DNA from: a virus
IMG/VR virus record: IMGVR_UViG_3300006870_002740
Coordinates: 1-20,792 of that record
DNA: 20,792 bases
Reading direction: 5' to 3' (one strand)
Positions 13,019 through 20,792 of the stretch are shown here, one piece after another (the stretch's first letter is position 1; each line of letters starts with the position of its first letter). A program made the translations under genes and the position numbers. The notes beneath the pieces were generated by a model. The model was not told the origin of the DNA. It saw only the letters and a list, made by a program, of their open reading frames with translations, and did not search any database.

Positions 13019-14031
13019 GTTTCACTATAGATAAACTTTTTGACATAATCAATATTCACTCTTAAAAGATAAGCAGAGTTATCTTGGAATCCAAATGTAA
13101 TCAAATAATCATCACCATATTCACACATACCAACAGCAAACTCAATCTCTGCTTCCATAAAAGAAAACTGTTTAGACACTGTTTCAATCTGCCAGTTCTT
13201 ATCCCAAACAATAAATCTATGTCTATAGATACCATCTTTACGATCTTGTTCACTTTTGGTTAAGTATGTTTCATGGCAAAGTGTAATATGTTTACCGTCA
13301 CCAAAAGGAAGAACCTGAGATCCTCCTCTTAGATCAATACAACCAATATCTTTCCAATCAGTAATAACTACTGTCTCAGTTGTATTGGTTTCAATATCAT
13401 ATCTTACAACTTCTGTGCCATTAGTCCACTTAACAAAATGCCATGGCATATCAACAATAGGCATCCAGTTCTTTTCACAATAAGATTGCCTATTACCTGG
13501 TGTAGGAATACGATATTGAGCAATCTCTTTCACATAATCAGGACCAATCTCAATCTCAGATAGTTCCATTCTACCAGTACCAACAGTGTCTAGATCTCTT
13601 CTGACACCACACATAAAAAGTCTTCCATCCCAACGGAAAATCCTGGAATCTTCAAGACCTACAAAATCCCAAAGCTCTTTATCGGGGAAGTCTGATGTAT
13701 CAATATGTCTTTGCCATACTGGATTCATATTAGAATCATACTCACACAGAATATTCTTTGTGCGAAGCTTCCAATCATTTTCTGGATGAATATAAACTAA
13801 AGGACCCCATGGATGTTCATAGGTCTTCTTCTCAGAATGATATAATGTATAGTTAATATTTCTTAGATTTACTAGAATCTTATCCCCATCCAAATAAATC
13901 GAAGGATTTGTTAGAGAAGGTCCTTTAAGAATAGAAGAATCTGTTACCAGTGGATGAATACTACCTCCATTCTCAATACACTCTTTCACAAAATTCATAC
14001 TATGTGATGATTCATGCAATGGTCTGTTCAT
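13015..14031 (-). CDS. Beta-propeller glycoside enzyme-like protein (GH130-like)
   Basis: A 338-residue protein with repeated beta-strand pattern and motifs reminiscent of the GH43/GH130/DUF377 five-bladed propellers: WDFVGLEDSRIFRWDGRLFM (121-140), CEKNWMPI (185-192), RGGSQVLPFGDG (235-246), HETY (253-256), and EFAVGMCEYGDDYLITFG (297-314). GH130 enzymes phosphorolyse or hydrolyse beta-mannosides, and related propellers act as mannosyltransferases. Here it leads the cluster, so it may trim or build a mannose-type link in the glycan. The typical catalytic Asp cannot be fixed by eye, so activity is open. First gene after the consensus sigma-70 promoter; no Shine-Dalgarno site, and a short palindrome (14031-14046) touches the start codon. 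Confidence 0.6.
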   Translation of the reverse strand: MNRPLHESSHSMNFVKECIENGGSIHPLVTDSSILKGPSLTNPSIYLDGDKILVNLRNINYTLYHSEKKTYEHPWGPLVYIHPENDWKLRTKNILCEYDSNMNPVWQRHIDTSDFPDKELWDFVGLEDSRIFRWDGRLFMCGVRRDLDTVGTGRMELSEIEIGPDYVKEIAQYRIPTPGNRQSYCEKNWMPIVDMPWHFVKWTNGTEVVRYDIETNTTETVVITDWKDIGCIDLRGGSQVLPFGDGKHITLCHETYLTKSEQDRKDGIYRHRFIVWDKNWQIETVSKQFSFMEAEIEFAVGMCEYGDDYLITFGFQDNSAYLLRVNIDYVKKFIYSET

Positions 14032-14107
14032 ATTATTTCAATAATAACAAAGTATCTATAAGATTTTTAAAGGTCTTAAATTAATCCCAATCAAACCTGA
14101 CAAAGGT

Positions 14108-14136
14108 ATTATATCAATATCTGATTACTATGTCAA
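14108..14136 (-). promoter_or_regulatory. Sigma-70 (early) promoter of the glycan/pcyA cluster
   Basis: A perfect TTGACA (14136-14131), a 17-base spacer and a perfect TATAAT (14113-14108) on the minus strand. The expected start is near 14101, giving a leader of about 70 bases. All 11 genes down to 4370 follow without a gap larger than 8 bases, so this promoter probably drives them all, early in infection. Confidence 0.87.
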
Positions 14137-14161
14137 TATCAAAAGAAAATAAGATTAAGTG

Positions 14162-14181
14162 AAGTGTCTAAATTAACACTT
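14162..14181 (-). terminator. Weak hairpin after the fibre gene
   Basis: A 6-base stem (AAGTGT 14162-14167 with ACACTT 14176-14181) with an 8-base loop overlaps the fibre stop codon. The downstream minus strand is T-rich (TTAATCTTATTTTC) but lacks an uninterrupted run. It may end the fibre transcript inefficiently. Confidence 0.35.
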
Positions 14182-17100
14182 TACTTATTTTCAAGATTAC
14201 TAACTCTATTCTCCAATACTTTTATGTAATTGTGGTCTTCAACAAGAGCATTAATTAGGAATGGAATTAATCCAGAATAATTTACAGTTTTATTATTTCC
14301 ATTATTATTAACTAGTTCTGGAATAATGTTTTCCAATTCTTGTGCTATAACACCATAACTTACATTTCCATTATCTTTCCAAGTAAATCTTATTGATGAA
14401 ATTTTTTCTAATTTGTCAATACTATTACTCAGATAACTGATATTTTCTTTTAACTGTATATCGGATGTAGAATTAAAATCAGTTGCTGACAGTTGACCAG
14501 TACTTGGATTGAATTGGAGTTTTGTTGAAGAAACATATTCTGTTGATACTGTCCCAGAAGTCTGGTTTACAAACGTAGGATATCTTGTGGCATTTGTTGT
14601 TGTGTCATTAGTAATTGAAATTTCAGTTCCCGATTTACCTTGAACACCCTGAGATGATTGTGTACCTTGAACGCCTTGAGTACCTTGGAGACCCTGGTTT
14701 CCTTGAACACCTTGATTACTTAAACCTTGGAGACCCTGATTACCTTGGAGACCTTGAGTACCTTGAGTTGCTTGTGTACCTTGAGTACCTTGGCGTCCTT
14801 GTAATCCCTGGTTACCCTGGTTACCTTGGTTACCCTGGTTACCTTGGCGGCCTTGTGTACCTTGAGTTGCTTGTGTACCTTGAGTACCTTGGTTACCTTG
14901 GTTACCTTGGTTACCTTGAGTTGCTTGTGTACCTTGGTTACCCTGAACGCCTTGGTTACTTCTACCTTGGTTACCTTGGTTACCTTGAGTTGCTTGTGTA
15001 CCTTGGTTACCCTGAACGCCTTGGTTACTTCTACCTTGGTTTCCTTGATTACCTTGATTACCTTGGCGTCCTTGGTTACCTTGAAGACCTTGGTTTCCTT
15101 GGTTTCCTTGGTTACCCTGAGTTCCTTGGTTACCCTGGTTACCCTGGCGTCCCTGACGACCCTGGTTTCCTTGGTTGCCCTGTAGACCTTGGTTTCCTTG
15201 ATTACCTTGATTACCTTGGCGTCCTTGGTTACCTTGAAGACCTTGGTTACCTTGATTACCTTGATTGCCTTGATTACCTTGATTACCTTGGCGTCCTTGG
15301 TTACCTTGAAGACCTTGGTTACCTTGATTACCTTGATTGCCTTGATTACCTTGGTTACCTTGGCGTCCTTGGTTACCTTGGAGACCTTGATTACCCTGAT
15401 TACCTTGGTTACCCTGGTTACCTTGATTACCTTGGTTACCCTGGTTGCCTTGGTTGCCTTGAAGACCTTGGACACCAGATCTTGTAAATGCTAATGTTAC
15501 TTCTTCACTTACTGATGGCGAAGCACCTGCAAGATAGTTGACTGGAATGGTATAGTAAGAACCATTATCAGTTATATTTCCATCAACTTCAAAAATAACA
15601 ACAGTATTATCTGAAGATAGAGCTGAGATTATGTAAATATAACCCCTGTTTAATCCACCAGTTAATGTAGTATCATCCCAACTTGCAATCCATCCCGATT
15701 GATTATTGCTTAAAGCGTCAATATCATTAACTGTAATAGAAGTTACAGAAGATGCTGTGGCATTATTAAATCTAATCTGACCAGAAGATGGTGCTCCAGT
15801 TCCTCCATATGCATAAGGAACTCCACCACGGTTACCGATGTTACCCTGGTTACCCTGGTTACCTTGGTTACCTTGGTTACCTTGGTTACCTTGGTTACCT
15901 TGAAGACCTTGGTTACCTTGATTACCTTGATTTCCTTGGTTTCCTTGGTTACCCTGGTTACCCTGTAGACCTTGGTTTCCTTGGTTGCCCTGATTACCTT
16001 GATTACCCTGGTTTCCTTGGAGACCTTGATTACCCTGGTTACCTTGGAGACCTTGATTACCTTGGTTTCCTTGGAGACCTTGATTACCTTGGTTTCCTTG
16101 ATTGCCTTGGAGACCTTGGTTTCCTTGATTGCCTTGGAGACCTTGATTACCTTGGTTACCTTGGTTACCTTGAAGACCTTGGACACCAGATCTTGTGAAT
16201 GCTAAAGTAACTTCTTCACTTACTGATGGTGTAGATCCACTAATGGGATTAACTGGGATAGTATAATATGTACCATTATTTGTTGCAGAACCATCAACTT
16301 CAAAAATATTAACGGTATTATCGGATGAAAGTGCCGAAATAACGTAAATATAACCTCTATTTAATCCACCAGTTAACGCTGTATCATCCCAACTTGCAAT
16401 CCAGTTTGATTGATCATTACTTAACTGATCAATATCATGGACTTGAATCGCAGTGATGCTAGCAAATGTAGAGTTATTATATCTGATCTGTCCACTAGAA
16501 GGAGCTCCAGTTCCACTATAAGTATAAGGAACTCCACCACGGTTACCAATATTACCTTGGTTACCTTGGAGACCCTGGTTTCCTTGGTTACCTTGGTTTC
16601 CTTGATTACCTTGATTTCCTTGGTTACCCTGTAGACCTTGGTTACCTTGGTTGCCCTGATTTCCTTGGTTTCCTTGGTTGCCCTGATTTCCTTGATTACC
16701 TTGAAGACCCTGAAGTCCTTGATTACCTTGATTACCTTGGTTACCCTGATTACCTTGGTTACCTTGATTACCTTGAAGACCCTGAAGTCCTTGGTTACCT
16801 TGGTTACCCTGTAGACCTTGATTGCCCTGGTTGCCTTGGTTTCCTTGATTACCTTGATTTCCTTGGTTACCTTGGAGACCTTGGTTACCTTGATTACCCT
16901 GGTTGCCTTGGTTTCCTTGATTGCCTTGGTTTCCTTGGTTTCCTTGGAGACCCTGAACACCCTGAACACCAGATCTTGTAAATGTTAAAGTAACTTCTTC
17001 ACTTGCAGTAGGAGTACTACCAGATAAGTAGTTGACAGGAATAGAATAATATGAACCGTTATCAGTTATATTTCCATCAACTTCAAGGATTGTTACAGTA

Positions 17101-20100
17101 TTGTCAGAAGATAGTGCAGAAATAATATAAATGTAACCTCTATTCAGACCACCATTTAATGTAGTATCATCCCAACTTGTAATCCAGTTTGATTGATTGT
17201 TACCAAGATCATCAATATCGTTAACATAAACTACTGTAGGATTGGATCCATTGTTGAATCTAATCTCACCAGATGTTCCCGATGATGTTCCCGTACCAGC
17301 ATAGGTATAAGGAACTCCACCACGGTTACCAATGTTTCCTTGTAGACCTTGGTTGCCCTGATTACCTTGGTTACCCTGGTTGCCCTGGTTTCCTTGATTA
17401 CCTTGGCGTCCTTGGTTACCCTGTAGACCTTGGTTGCCCTGATTACCTTGGTTACCTTGATTACCTTGGCGTCCTTGGTTACCTTGGCGTCCTTGGTTAC
17501 CCTGTAGACCTTGGTTGCCCTGGTTGCCCTGGTTACCTTGATTGCCCTGGTTGCCTTGATTACCTTGGCGTCCTTGGTTGCCCTGTAGACCTTGGTTTCC
17601 TTGGTTGCCCTGGTTTCCTTGGTTTCCTTGGTTGCCCTGGTTTCCTTGGTTACCTTGCAGACCCTGGACACCTTGAACACCAGATCTTGTGAACGCTAAG
17701 GTAAGTTCTGTTCCATTTGAGGGAACAGTACCACTAATAGGATTGACTGGGATGGTCCAATATGTTCCATTATTTGTCGCAGTACCATCAACTTCAAAGA
17801 TATTAACCGTATTTGCATCAGATGAAGCGGAGATTAGATAGATATAACCCCTATTCAATCCGCCAGTTAATGCTGTATCATCCCAACTTGAAATCCAGTT
17901 AGTTTGGTCATTACTTAACTGGTCAATATCATGAATTCTAAGTTGAGTAATAGAACTAAAAGTTGAACTGTTATAAGTGACTGTACCTGATCCAGGAACT
18001 CCTCCAGTCGATCCTTGGAAGTCATAAGGAACTCCACCACGGTTACCAATGTTTCCTTGCAGACCCTGAACACCTTGGTTACCTTGGTTTCCTTGGTTAC
18101 CCTGGTTTCCTTGGTTACCCTGGTTTCCTTGGTTACCTTGAAGACCTTGGTTACCAACTGGTTGAATAACAACAAATACTCTGTCACCATCGGTAAATGT
18201 ACCAGTCTGTGCAATCTTTGTGACAGTAAAGTATCTCCAAGTACCTTGATCATTTCTATAAGATTCAACGGAGAAGACAATATAATCTAAGTTATTTGCT
18301 TCTCTTTGAACTGTAATAACCGATCTTGGGCTGTTATTTGAATAGTCAATAGAAGAAAGAATACCCTGCACATCAGTAGTTTCAATATCAATCTCACTGA
18401 TTCTAAACTGTGTAAAGTTTGCTGTTGGTGCAGCGTTAAATCCAATATGACCATTTCCAGGATTAGTATTAGCCGTTGACGAGTTATATTCAAATACAGA
18501 ACCTAGGGATCTTGCTGCAGAAATACCTTGTAAACCTTGGAGACCTTGGTTACCCTGATTACCCTGGTTGCCTTGGTTACCCTGGTTTCCTTGGTTACCC
18601 TGATTCCCTTGTAAACCCTGGTTGCCCTGGTTACCTTGGTTTCCTTGGTTACCCTGGTTTCCTTGGTTACCCTGATTCCCTTGTAAACCCTGGTTGCCCT
18701 GGTTACCTTGGTTGCCTTGATTACCTTGGCGTCCTTGGTTGCCCTGTAGACCTTGGTTTCCTTGGTTGCCCTGGTTGCCTTGATTTCCTTGGTTGCCTTG
18801 GTTACCCTGATTACCTTGATTGCCTTGTAGACCTTGTATTCCAGAAGCAACAAAGTTTACTGAAAGTTCTTCATTATTTGCTGGTAATGAACCAGATACA
18901 TGACTGACTGGAATCTTATAATATCCAGAAGCAACTGTTACTGCACCAGTAATCTGGAATACATCAACAGTTGTTTCATTACTATCAGATGATGTTAGAT
19001 ATAAGTAACCTCTAACAAGACCTGTGTTGACCTGAGTATCATCCCAAGTGTTATACCATCCTGTCTGATTGTTTCCTAAACCATCTAAGTTATCAATATA
19101 AATTTCGGTTACTGAACCTATAGTAGAATCATTATATCTTAAAGTTCCATTTCCAGGATCAGCATCTCCAGTTGCTGTAGAGAAGACATATGGAGTTCCA
19201 CCGCGACTACCATAATTACCCTGCAATCCTTGGAGACCCTGATTACCTTGGTTACCTTGGAGACCTTGATTACCTTGGTTTCCTTGGAGACCCTGGTTGC
19301 CTTGATTGCCTTGTAATCCCTGATTACCCTGGTTACCTTGAAGACCCTGATTACCTTGGTTTCCTTGGAGACCCTGATTACCTTGATTTCCTTGGAGACC
19401 CTGATTACCTTGATTTCCTTGGAGACCTTGATTACCCTGGTTTCCTTGGAGACCCTGGTTACCTTGATTACCTTGGAGACCTTGGTTACCTTGATTTCCT
19501 TGGAGACCTTGGTTACCTTGGTTACCCTGAAGACCTTGATTACCTTGGTTTCCTTGGAGACCTTGATTGCCTTGTCGTCCTTGAAGACCTTGAAGACCTT
19601 GAAGACCAGCAAGACCAAAGCTTATATAAACATCTTCATTATTTGAAAATCCCGAACCAGAACTAACAGATTCTGTAAGATCTAATATAGACCAACCATC
19701 AATACCAGAAGATTGTATAGATACTCCACCTATTCTAAAAATGTAAAAATTATTGGAATTCAATTGAGATTGAATTTTAATAAATCCTTTATTTCCGGGA
19801 GAACCATATTGGTTTACGAAAGCATAAAAATCTGATAAATTAGAACCATTTTGATCTCTATGATCCAAATAAAGTTCAGTACTGTTTTCTATAGTACTAT
19901 CATCAAATCTTATAAAACCTTGTCCAGGATCTGATGATGTTGTGCTATTGCTATAATTATATTCAAAAGTATCTCCAGAACTCACACCATCAGGACCTTG
20001 AAGTCCTTGAAGTCCTTGTAGTCCTTGAATTCCGGATTTGGAAAAATTGAATACTAATTTTTCAGAATTTAATGGAACAGATCCCGATAAATATGAAACT

Positions 20101-20792
20101 GGTATCTTGTAATACCCACTAGAGACTGTAACTTCACCAACAATTTTGAAAGTGTTTATCGTAGTATTATTAGAATCCGCAGATGAAATTACAAGTTGCC
20201 CCCTTTCGAGAGAAGAATTTACAATAGTATCATCCCAACTATCATACCAACCAGTTTGAGTATTACCCAAATTGTCGATGTTATCGATATAAATTTCATC
20301 TACTAAATCAATTGTGGAGTTATTATATCTAAAAGTTCCGTTTCCAGGATCGGCATCACCAGTAGTTGTCGAGAAGATATAAGGAACTCCACCACGATTA
20401 CCAATATTTCCCTGTAGACCTTGTAATCCTTGATTACCTTGAAGACCTTGATTGCCTTGGTTGCCCTGTAATCCCTGATTACCCTGGTTACCTTGAAGAC
20501 CCTGATTTCCTTGGTTGCCTTGAAGACCCTGATTTCCTTGGTTGCCTTGAAGACCCTGATTGCCTTGATTACCTTGAAGACCCTGATTGCCTTGATTACC
20601 TTGAAGACCTTGATTTCCTTGATTGCCCTGAAGACCTTGGTTGCCTTGATTACCTTGGAGACCCTGGTTACCTTGATTACCTTGTAATCCTTGATTACCT
20701 TGGTTTCCTTGGAGACCCTGGTTGCCTTGATTACCTTGGAGACCTTGATTACCCTGGTTTCCTTGGAGACCTTGATTACCCTGGTTTCCTTG
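14181..20792 (-). CDS. Giant collagen-like tail fibre protein with S74 chaperone, 5' end outside window
   Basis: At least 2203 residues, open at the window edge, so the N-terminus and start are not visible. Collagen-like (Gly-X-Gln)n blocks, X mostly Asn or Leu and sometimes Arg, Val or Thr, lie at about 20792-20411, 19609-19221, 18840-18526, 18153-18055, 17680-17339, 16966-16555, 16188-15842 and 15474-14635. Between them are eight globular modules of about 120 residues; six share GGVPY or GGTPY, SWDDT-like and SGVQG/SGIQG motifs, while two (about 19978-19610 and 18525-18154) are different. The C-terminus (from about 14634) is a Peptidase S74 intramolecular chaperone: TSDIQLKENI has the Ser and the Lys five residues later that perform self-cleavage, then YGVIAQELENIIPEL and a final coiled coil. 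Likely a trimeric host-binding fibre. Confidence 0.88.
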   Translation of the reverse strand, partial: QGNQGNQGLQGNQGNQGLQGNQGNQGLQGNQGNQGLQGNQGNQGLQGNQGNQGLQGNQGNQGLQGNQGNQGLQGNQGNQGLQGNQGNQGLQGNQGNQGLQGNQGNQGLQGNQGNQGLQGNQGLQGLQGNIGNRGGVPYIFSTTTGDADPGNGTFRYNNSTIDLVDEIYIDNIDNLGNTQTGWYDSWDDTIVNSSLERGQLVISSADSNNTTINTFKIVGEVTVSSGYYKIPVSYLSGSVPLNSEKLVFNFSKSGIQGLQGLQGLQGPDGVSSGDTFEYNYSNSTTSSDPGQGFIRFDDSTIENSTELYLDHRDQNGSNLSDFYAFVNQYGSPGNKGFIKIQSQLNSNNFYIFRIGGVSIQSSGIDGWSILDLTESVSSGSGFSNNEDVYISFGLAGLQGLQGLQGRQGNQGLQGNQGNQGLQGNQGNQGLQGNQGNQGLQGNQGNQGLQGNQGNQGLQGNQGNQGLQGNQGNQGLQGNQGNQGLQGNQGNQGLQGNQGNQGLQGNQGNQGLQGNQGNQGLQGLQGNYGSRGGTPYVFSTATGDADPGNGTLRYNDSTIGSVTEIYIDNLDGLGNNQTGWYNTWDDTQVNTGLVRGYLYLTSSDSNETTVDVFQITGAVTVASGYYKIPVSHVSGSLPANNEELSVNFVASGIQGLQGNQGNQGNQGNQGNQGNQGNQGNQGLQGNQGRQGNQGNQGNQGNQGLQGNQGNQGNQGNQGNQGNQGNQGLQGNQGNQGNQGNQGNQGNQGNQGLQGLQGISAARSLGSVFEYNSSTANTNPGNGHIGFNAAPTANFTQFRISEIDIETTDVQGILSSIDYSNNSPRSVITVQREANNLDYIVFSVESYRNDQGTWRYFTVTKIAQTGTFTDGDRVFVVIQPVGNQGLQGNQGNQGNQGNQGNQGNQGNQGVQGLQGNIGNRGGVPYDFQGSTGGVPGSGTVTYNSSTFSSITQLRIHDIDQLSNDQTNWISSWDDTALTGGLNRGYIYLISASSDANTVNIFEVDGTATNNGTYWTIPVNPISGTVPSNGTELTLAFTRSGVQGVQGLQGNQGNQGNQGNQGNQGNQGNQGLQGNQGRQGNQGNQGNQGNQGNQGNQGLQGNQGRQGNQGRQGNQGNQGNQGNQGLQGNQGRQGNQGNQGNQGNQGNQGNQGLQGNIGNRGGVPYTYAGTGTSSGTSGEIRFNNGSNPTVVYVNDIDDLGNNQSNWITSWDDTTLNGGLNRGYIYIISALSSDNTVTILEVDGNITDNGSYYSIPVNYLSGSTPTASEEVTLTFTRSGVQGVQGLQGNQGNQGNQGNQGNQGNQGNQGLQGNQGNQGNQGNQGNQGNQGLQGNQGNQGLQGLQGNQGNQGNQGNQGNQGNQGLQGLQGNQGNQGNQGNQGNQGNQGNQGLQGNQGNQGNQGNQGNQGNQGLQGNQGNIGNRGGVPYTYSGTGAPSSGQIRYNNSTFASITAIQVHDIDQLSNDQSNWIASWDDTALTGGLNRGYIYVISALSSDNTVNIFEVDGSATNNGTYYTIPVNPISGSTPSVSEEVTLAFTRSGVQGLQGNQGNQGNQGLQGNQGNQGLQGNQGNQGNQGLQGNQGNQGLQGNQGNQGLQGNQGNQGNQGNQGNQGLQGNQGNQGNQGNQGNQGNQGLQGNQGNQGNQGNQGNQGNQGNIGNRGGVPYAYGGTGAPSSGQIRFNNATASSVTSITVNDIDALSNNQSGWIASWDDTTLTGGLNRGYIYIISALSSDNTVVIFEVDGNITDNGSYYTIPVNYLAGASPSVSEEVTLAFTRSGVQGLQGNQGNQGNQGNQGNQGNQGNQGNQGLQGNQGRQGNQGNQGNQGNQGNQGLQGNQGRQGNQGNQGNQGNQGNQGLQGNQGRQGNQGNQGNQGLQGNQGNQGRQGRQGNQGNQGTQGNQGNQGNQGLQGNQGRQGNQGNQGNQGRSNQGVQGNQGTQATQGNQGNQGRSNQGVQGNQGTQATQGNQGNQGNQGTQGTQATQGTQGRQGNQGNQGNQGNQGLQGRQGTQGTQATQGTQGLQGNQGLQGLSNQGVQGNQGLQGTQGVQGTQSSQGVQGKSGTEISITNDTTTNATRYPTFVNQTSGTVSTEYVSSTKLQFNPSTGQLSATDFNSTSDIQLKENISYLSNSIDKLEKISSIRFTWKDNGNVSYGVIAQELENIIPELVNNNGNNKTVNYSGLIPFLINALVEDHNYIKVLENRVSNLENK
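14635..20792 (-). repeat. Nine-base collagen-coding tandem repeats in eight blocks
   Basis: The collagen blocks are built from 9-base units (Gly-X-Gln), varied at third codon positions (GGT/GGA/GGG/GGC, AAT/AAC, CAA/CAG). On the plus strand they read as endless variants of ttaccttgg and gaccttgg. Longer segments recur as well, for example in 15213-15370, so the array can expand or shrink by recombination. Globular modules interrupt it as described for the fibre gene. Confidence 0.9.
14898..15039 (-). repeat. Tandem duplication of 69 bases within the fibre gene
   Basis: Two adjacent near-identical copies with a period of 69 bases (marker string gagttgcttg at 14918 and 14987). Each encodes 23 residues including GRSNQGVQGNQGTQATQG. 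As 23 is not a multiple of three, each copy shifts the Gly-X-Y register of the collagen block, with GRSNQG and TQATQ as interruptions. Confidence 0.8.

Noticed and set aside
14031-14046. Palindrome TATTATT-TC-AATAATA at the GH130-like start codon
   Set aside because: The 2-base loop cannot form a stable hairpin and the AT-rich arms are likely by chance; an operator role has no further support.
14615-15487. Long plus-strand frame of 290 residues rich in Tyr, Leu and Gly opposite the last collagen block
   Set aside because: It is the antisense shadow of the 9-base collagen repeats, which lack stops in several frames. It has no family motif and no promoter or ribosome binding site. The same applies to the other plus-strand and alternative-frame repeats in 14720-20690.
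20268-20270. Apparent start of the fibre gene at a TTG codon (20270)
   Set aside because: The reading frame continues without a stop through another module and collagen block to the window edge, so this is an internal Leu codon.
1-20792. tRNA genes, CRISPR arrays, insertion sequences, attachment sites
   Set aside because: I saw no cloverleaf-like region, spaced CRISPR-type repeats, transposase or integrase motif. The regular repeats at 14635-20792 are protein-coding collagen units.

Overview
The window is most consistent with a T4-like marine cyanophage (a myovirus infecting Synechococcus or Prochlorococcus). It is AT-rich and nearly fully coding, with every credible gene on the minus strand and many ATGA or TAATG stop/start overlaps. 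It carries classic cyanophage host-like genes: two high-light-inducible proteins, a plant-type [2Fe-2S] ferredoxin, a thioredoxin-like protein and phycocyanobilin:ferredoxin oxidoreductase (PcyA). T4-type late promoter motifs (TATAAATA) and near-perfect sigma-70 promoters are both present. I cannot name the exact phage.

Layout in the direction of transcription, from high to low coordinates. (1) 20792-14181: the 3' part of one giant fibre gene, at least 2203 codons and open at the window edge. Long (Gly-X-Gln)n collagen-like blocks alternate with globular modules of about 120 residues, and the protein ends in a Peptidase S74 intramolecular chaperone. (2) A consensus sigma-70 promoter (14136-14108) is followed by 11 tightly packed genes (14031-4370). 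They encode a GH130-like beta-propeller, three FkbM-type methyltransferases, another class I methyltransferase, a GT2 glycosyltransferase, a GT11 fucosyltransferase-like protein, a 993-residue GT2-GT25-TPR-methyltransferase fusion, an SNase-like protein with a degraded active site, PcyA, and a coiled-coil protein. (3) A composite early/late promoter (4364-4331) sits before a small secreted outer-membrane beta-barrel-like gene and a small membrane protein. (4) A second consensus sigma-70 promoter (3608-3579) precedes a compact photosynthesis/redox operon: hli, a 28-residue membrane peptide, ferredoxin, thioredoxin-like protein, a 49-residue protein and a second hli. (5) A late promoter (2389-2382) leads a 41-residue membrane peptide, then a strong terminator. 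(6) 2164-1 holds a secreted lysozyme-like protein, a secreted HEGWH protein, a two-segment membrane protein that could be a holin, and small membrane or unknown proteins. This may be a lysis or envelope-exit module, which is inference.

Together the genes suggest two host-directed programmes. One reshapes electron flow and bilin pigment in the infected cyanobacterium (Hli, ferredoxin, PcyA). The other builds or edits a methylated, possibly fucosylated glycan, on the host surface or on the virion. The most interesting part is that glycan cluster, whose fusion protein includes a GT25 domain (the family of eukaryotic collagen galactosyltransferases), lying directly downstream of a giant proline-poor collagen-like fibre. 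Several small genes reported here (239-337, 2221-2346, 2414-2533, 2530-2679, 3252-3338) were found by reading the sequence and are supported by stop/start overlaps, a ribosome binding site or family motifs. All functional statements rest on motif reading by eye; no search was run.
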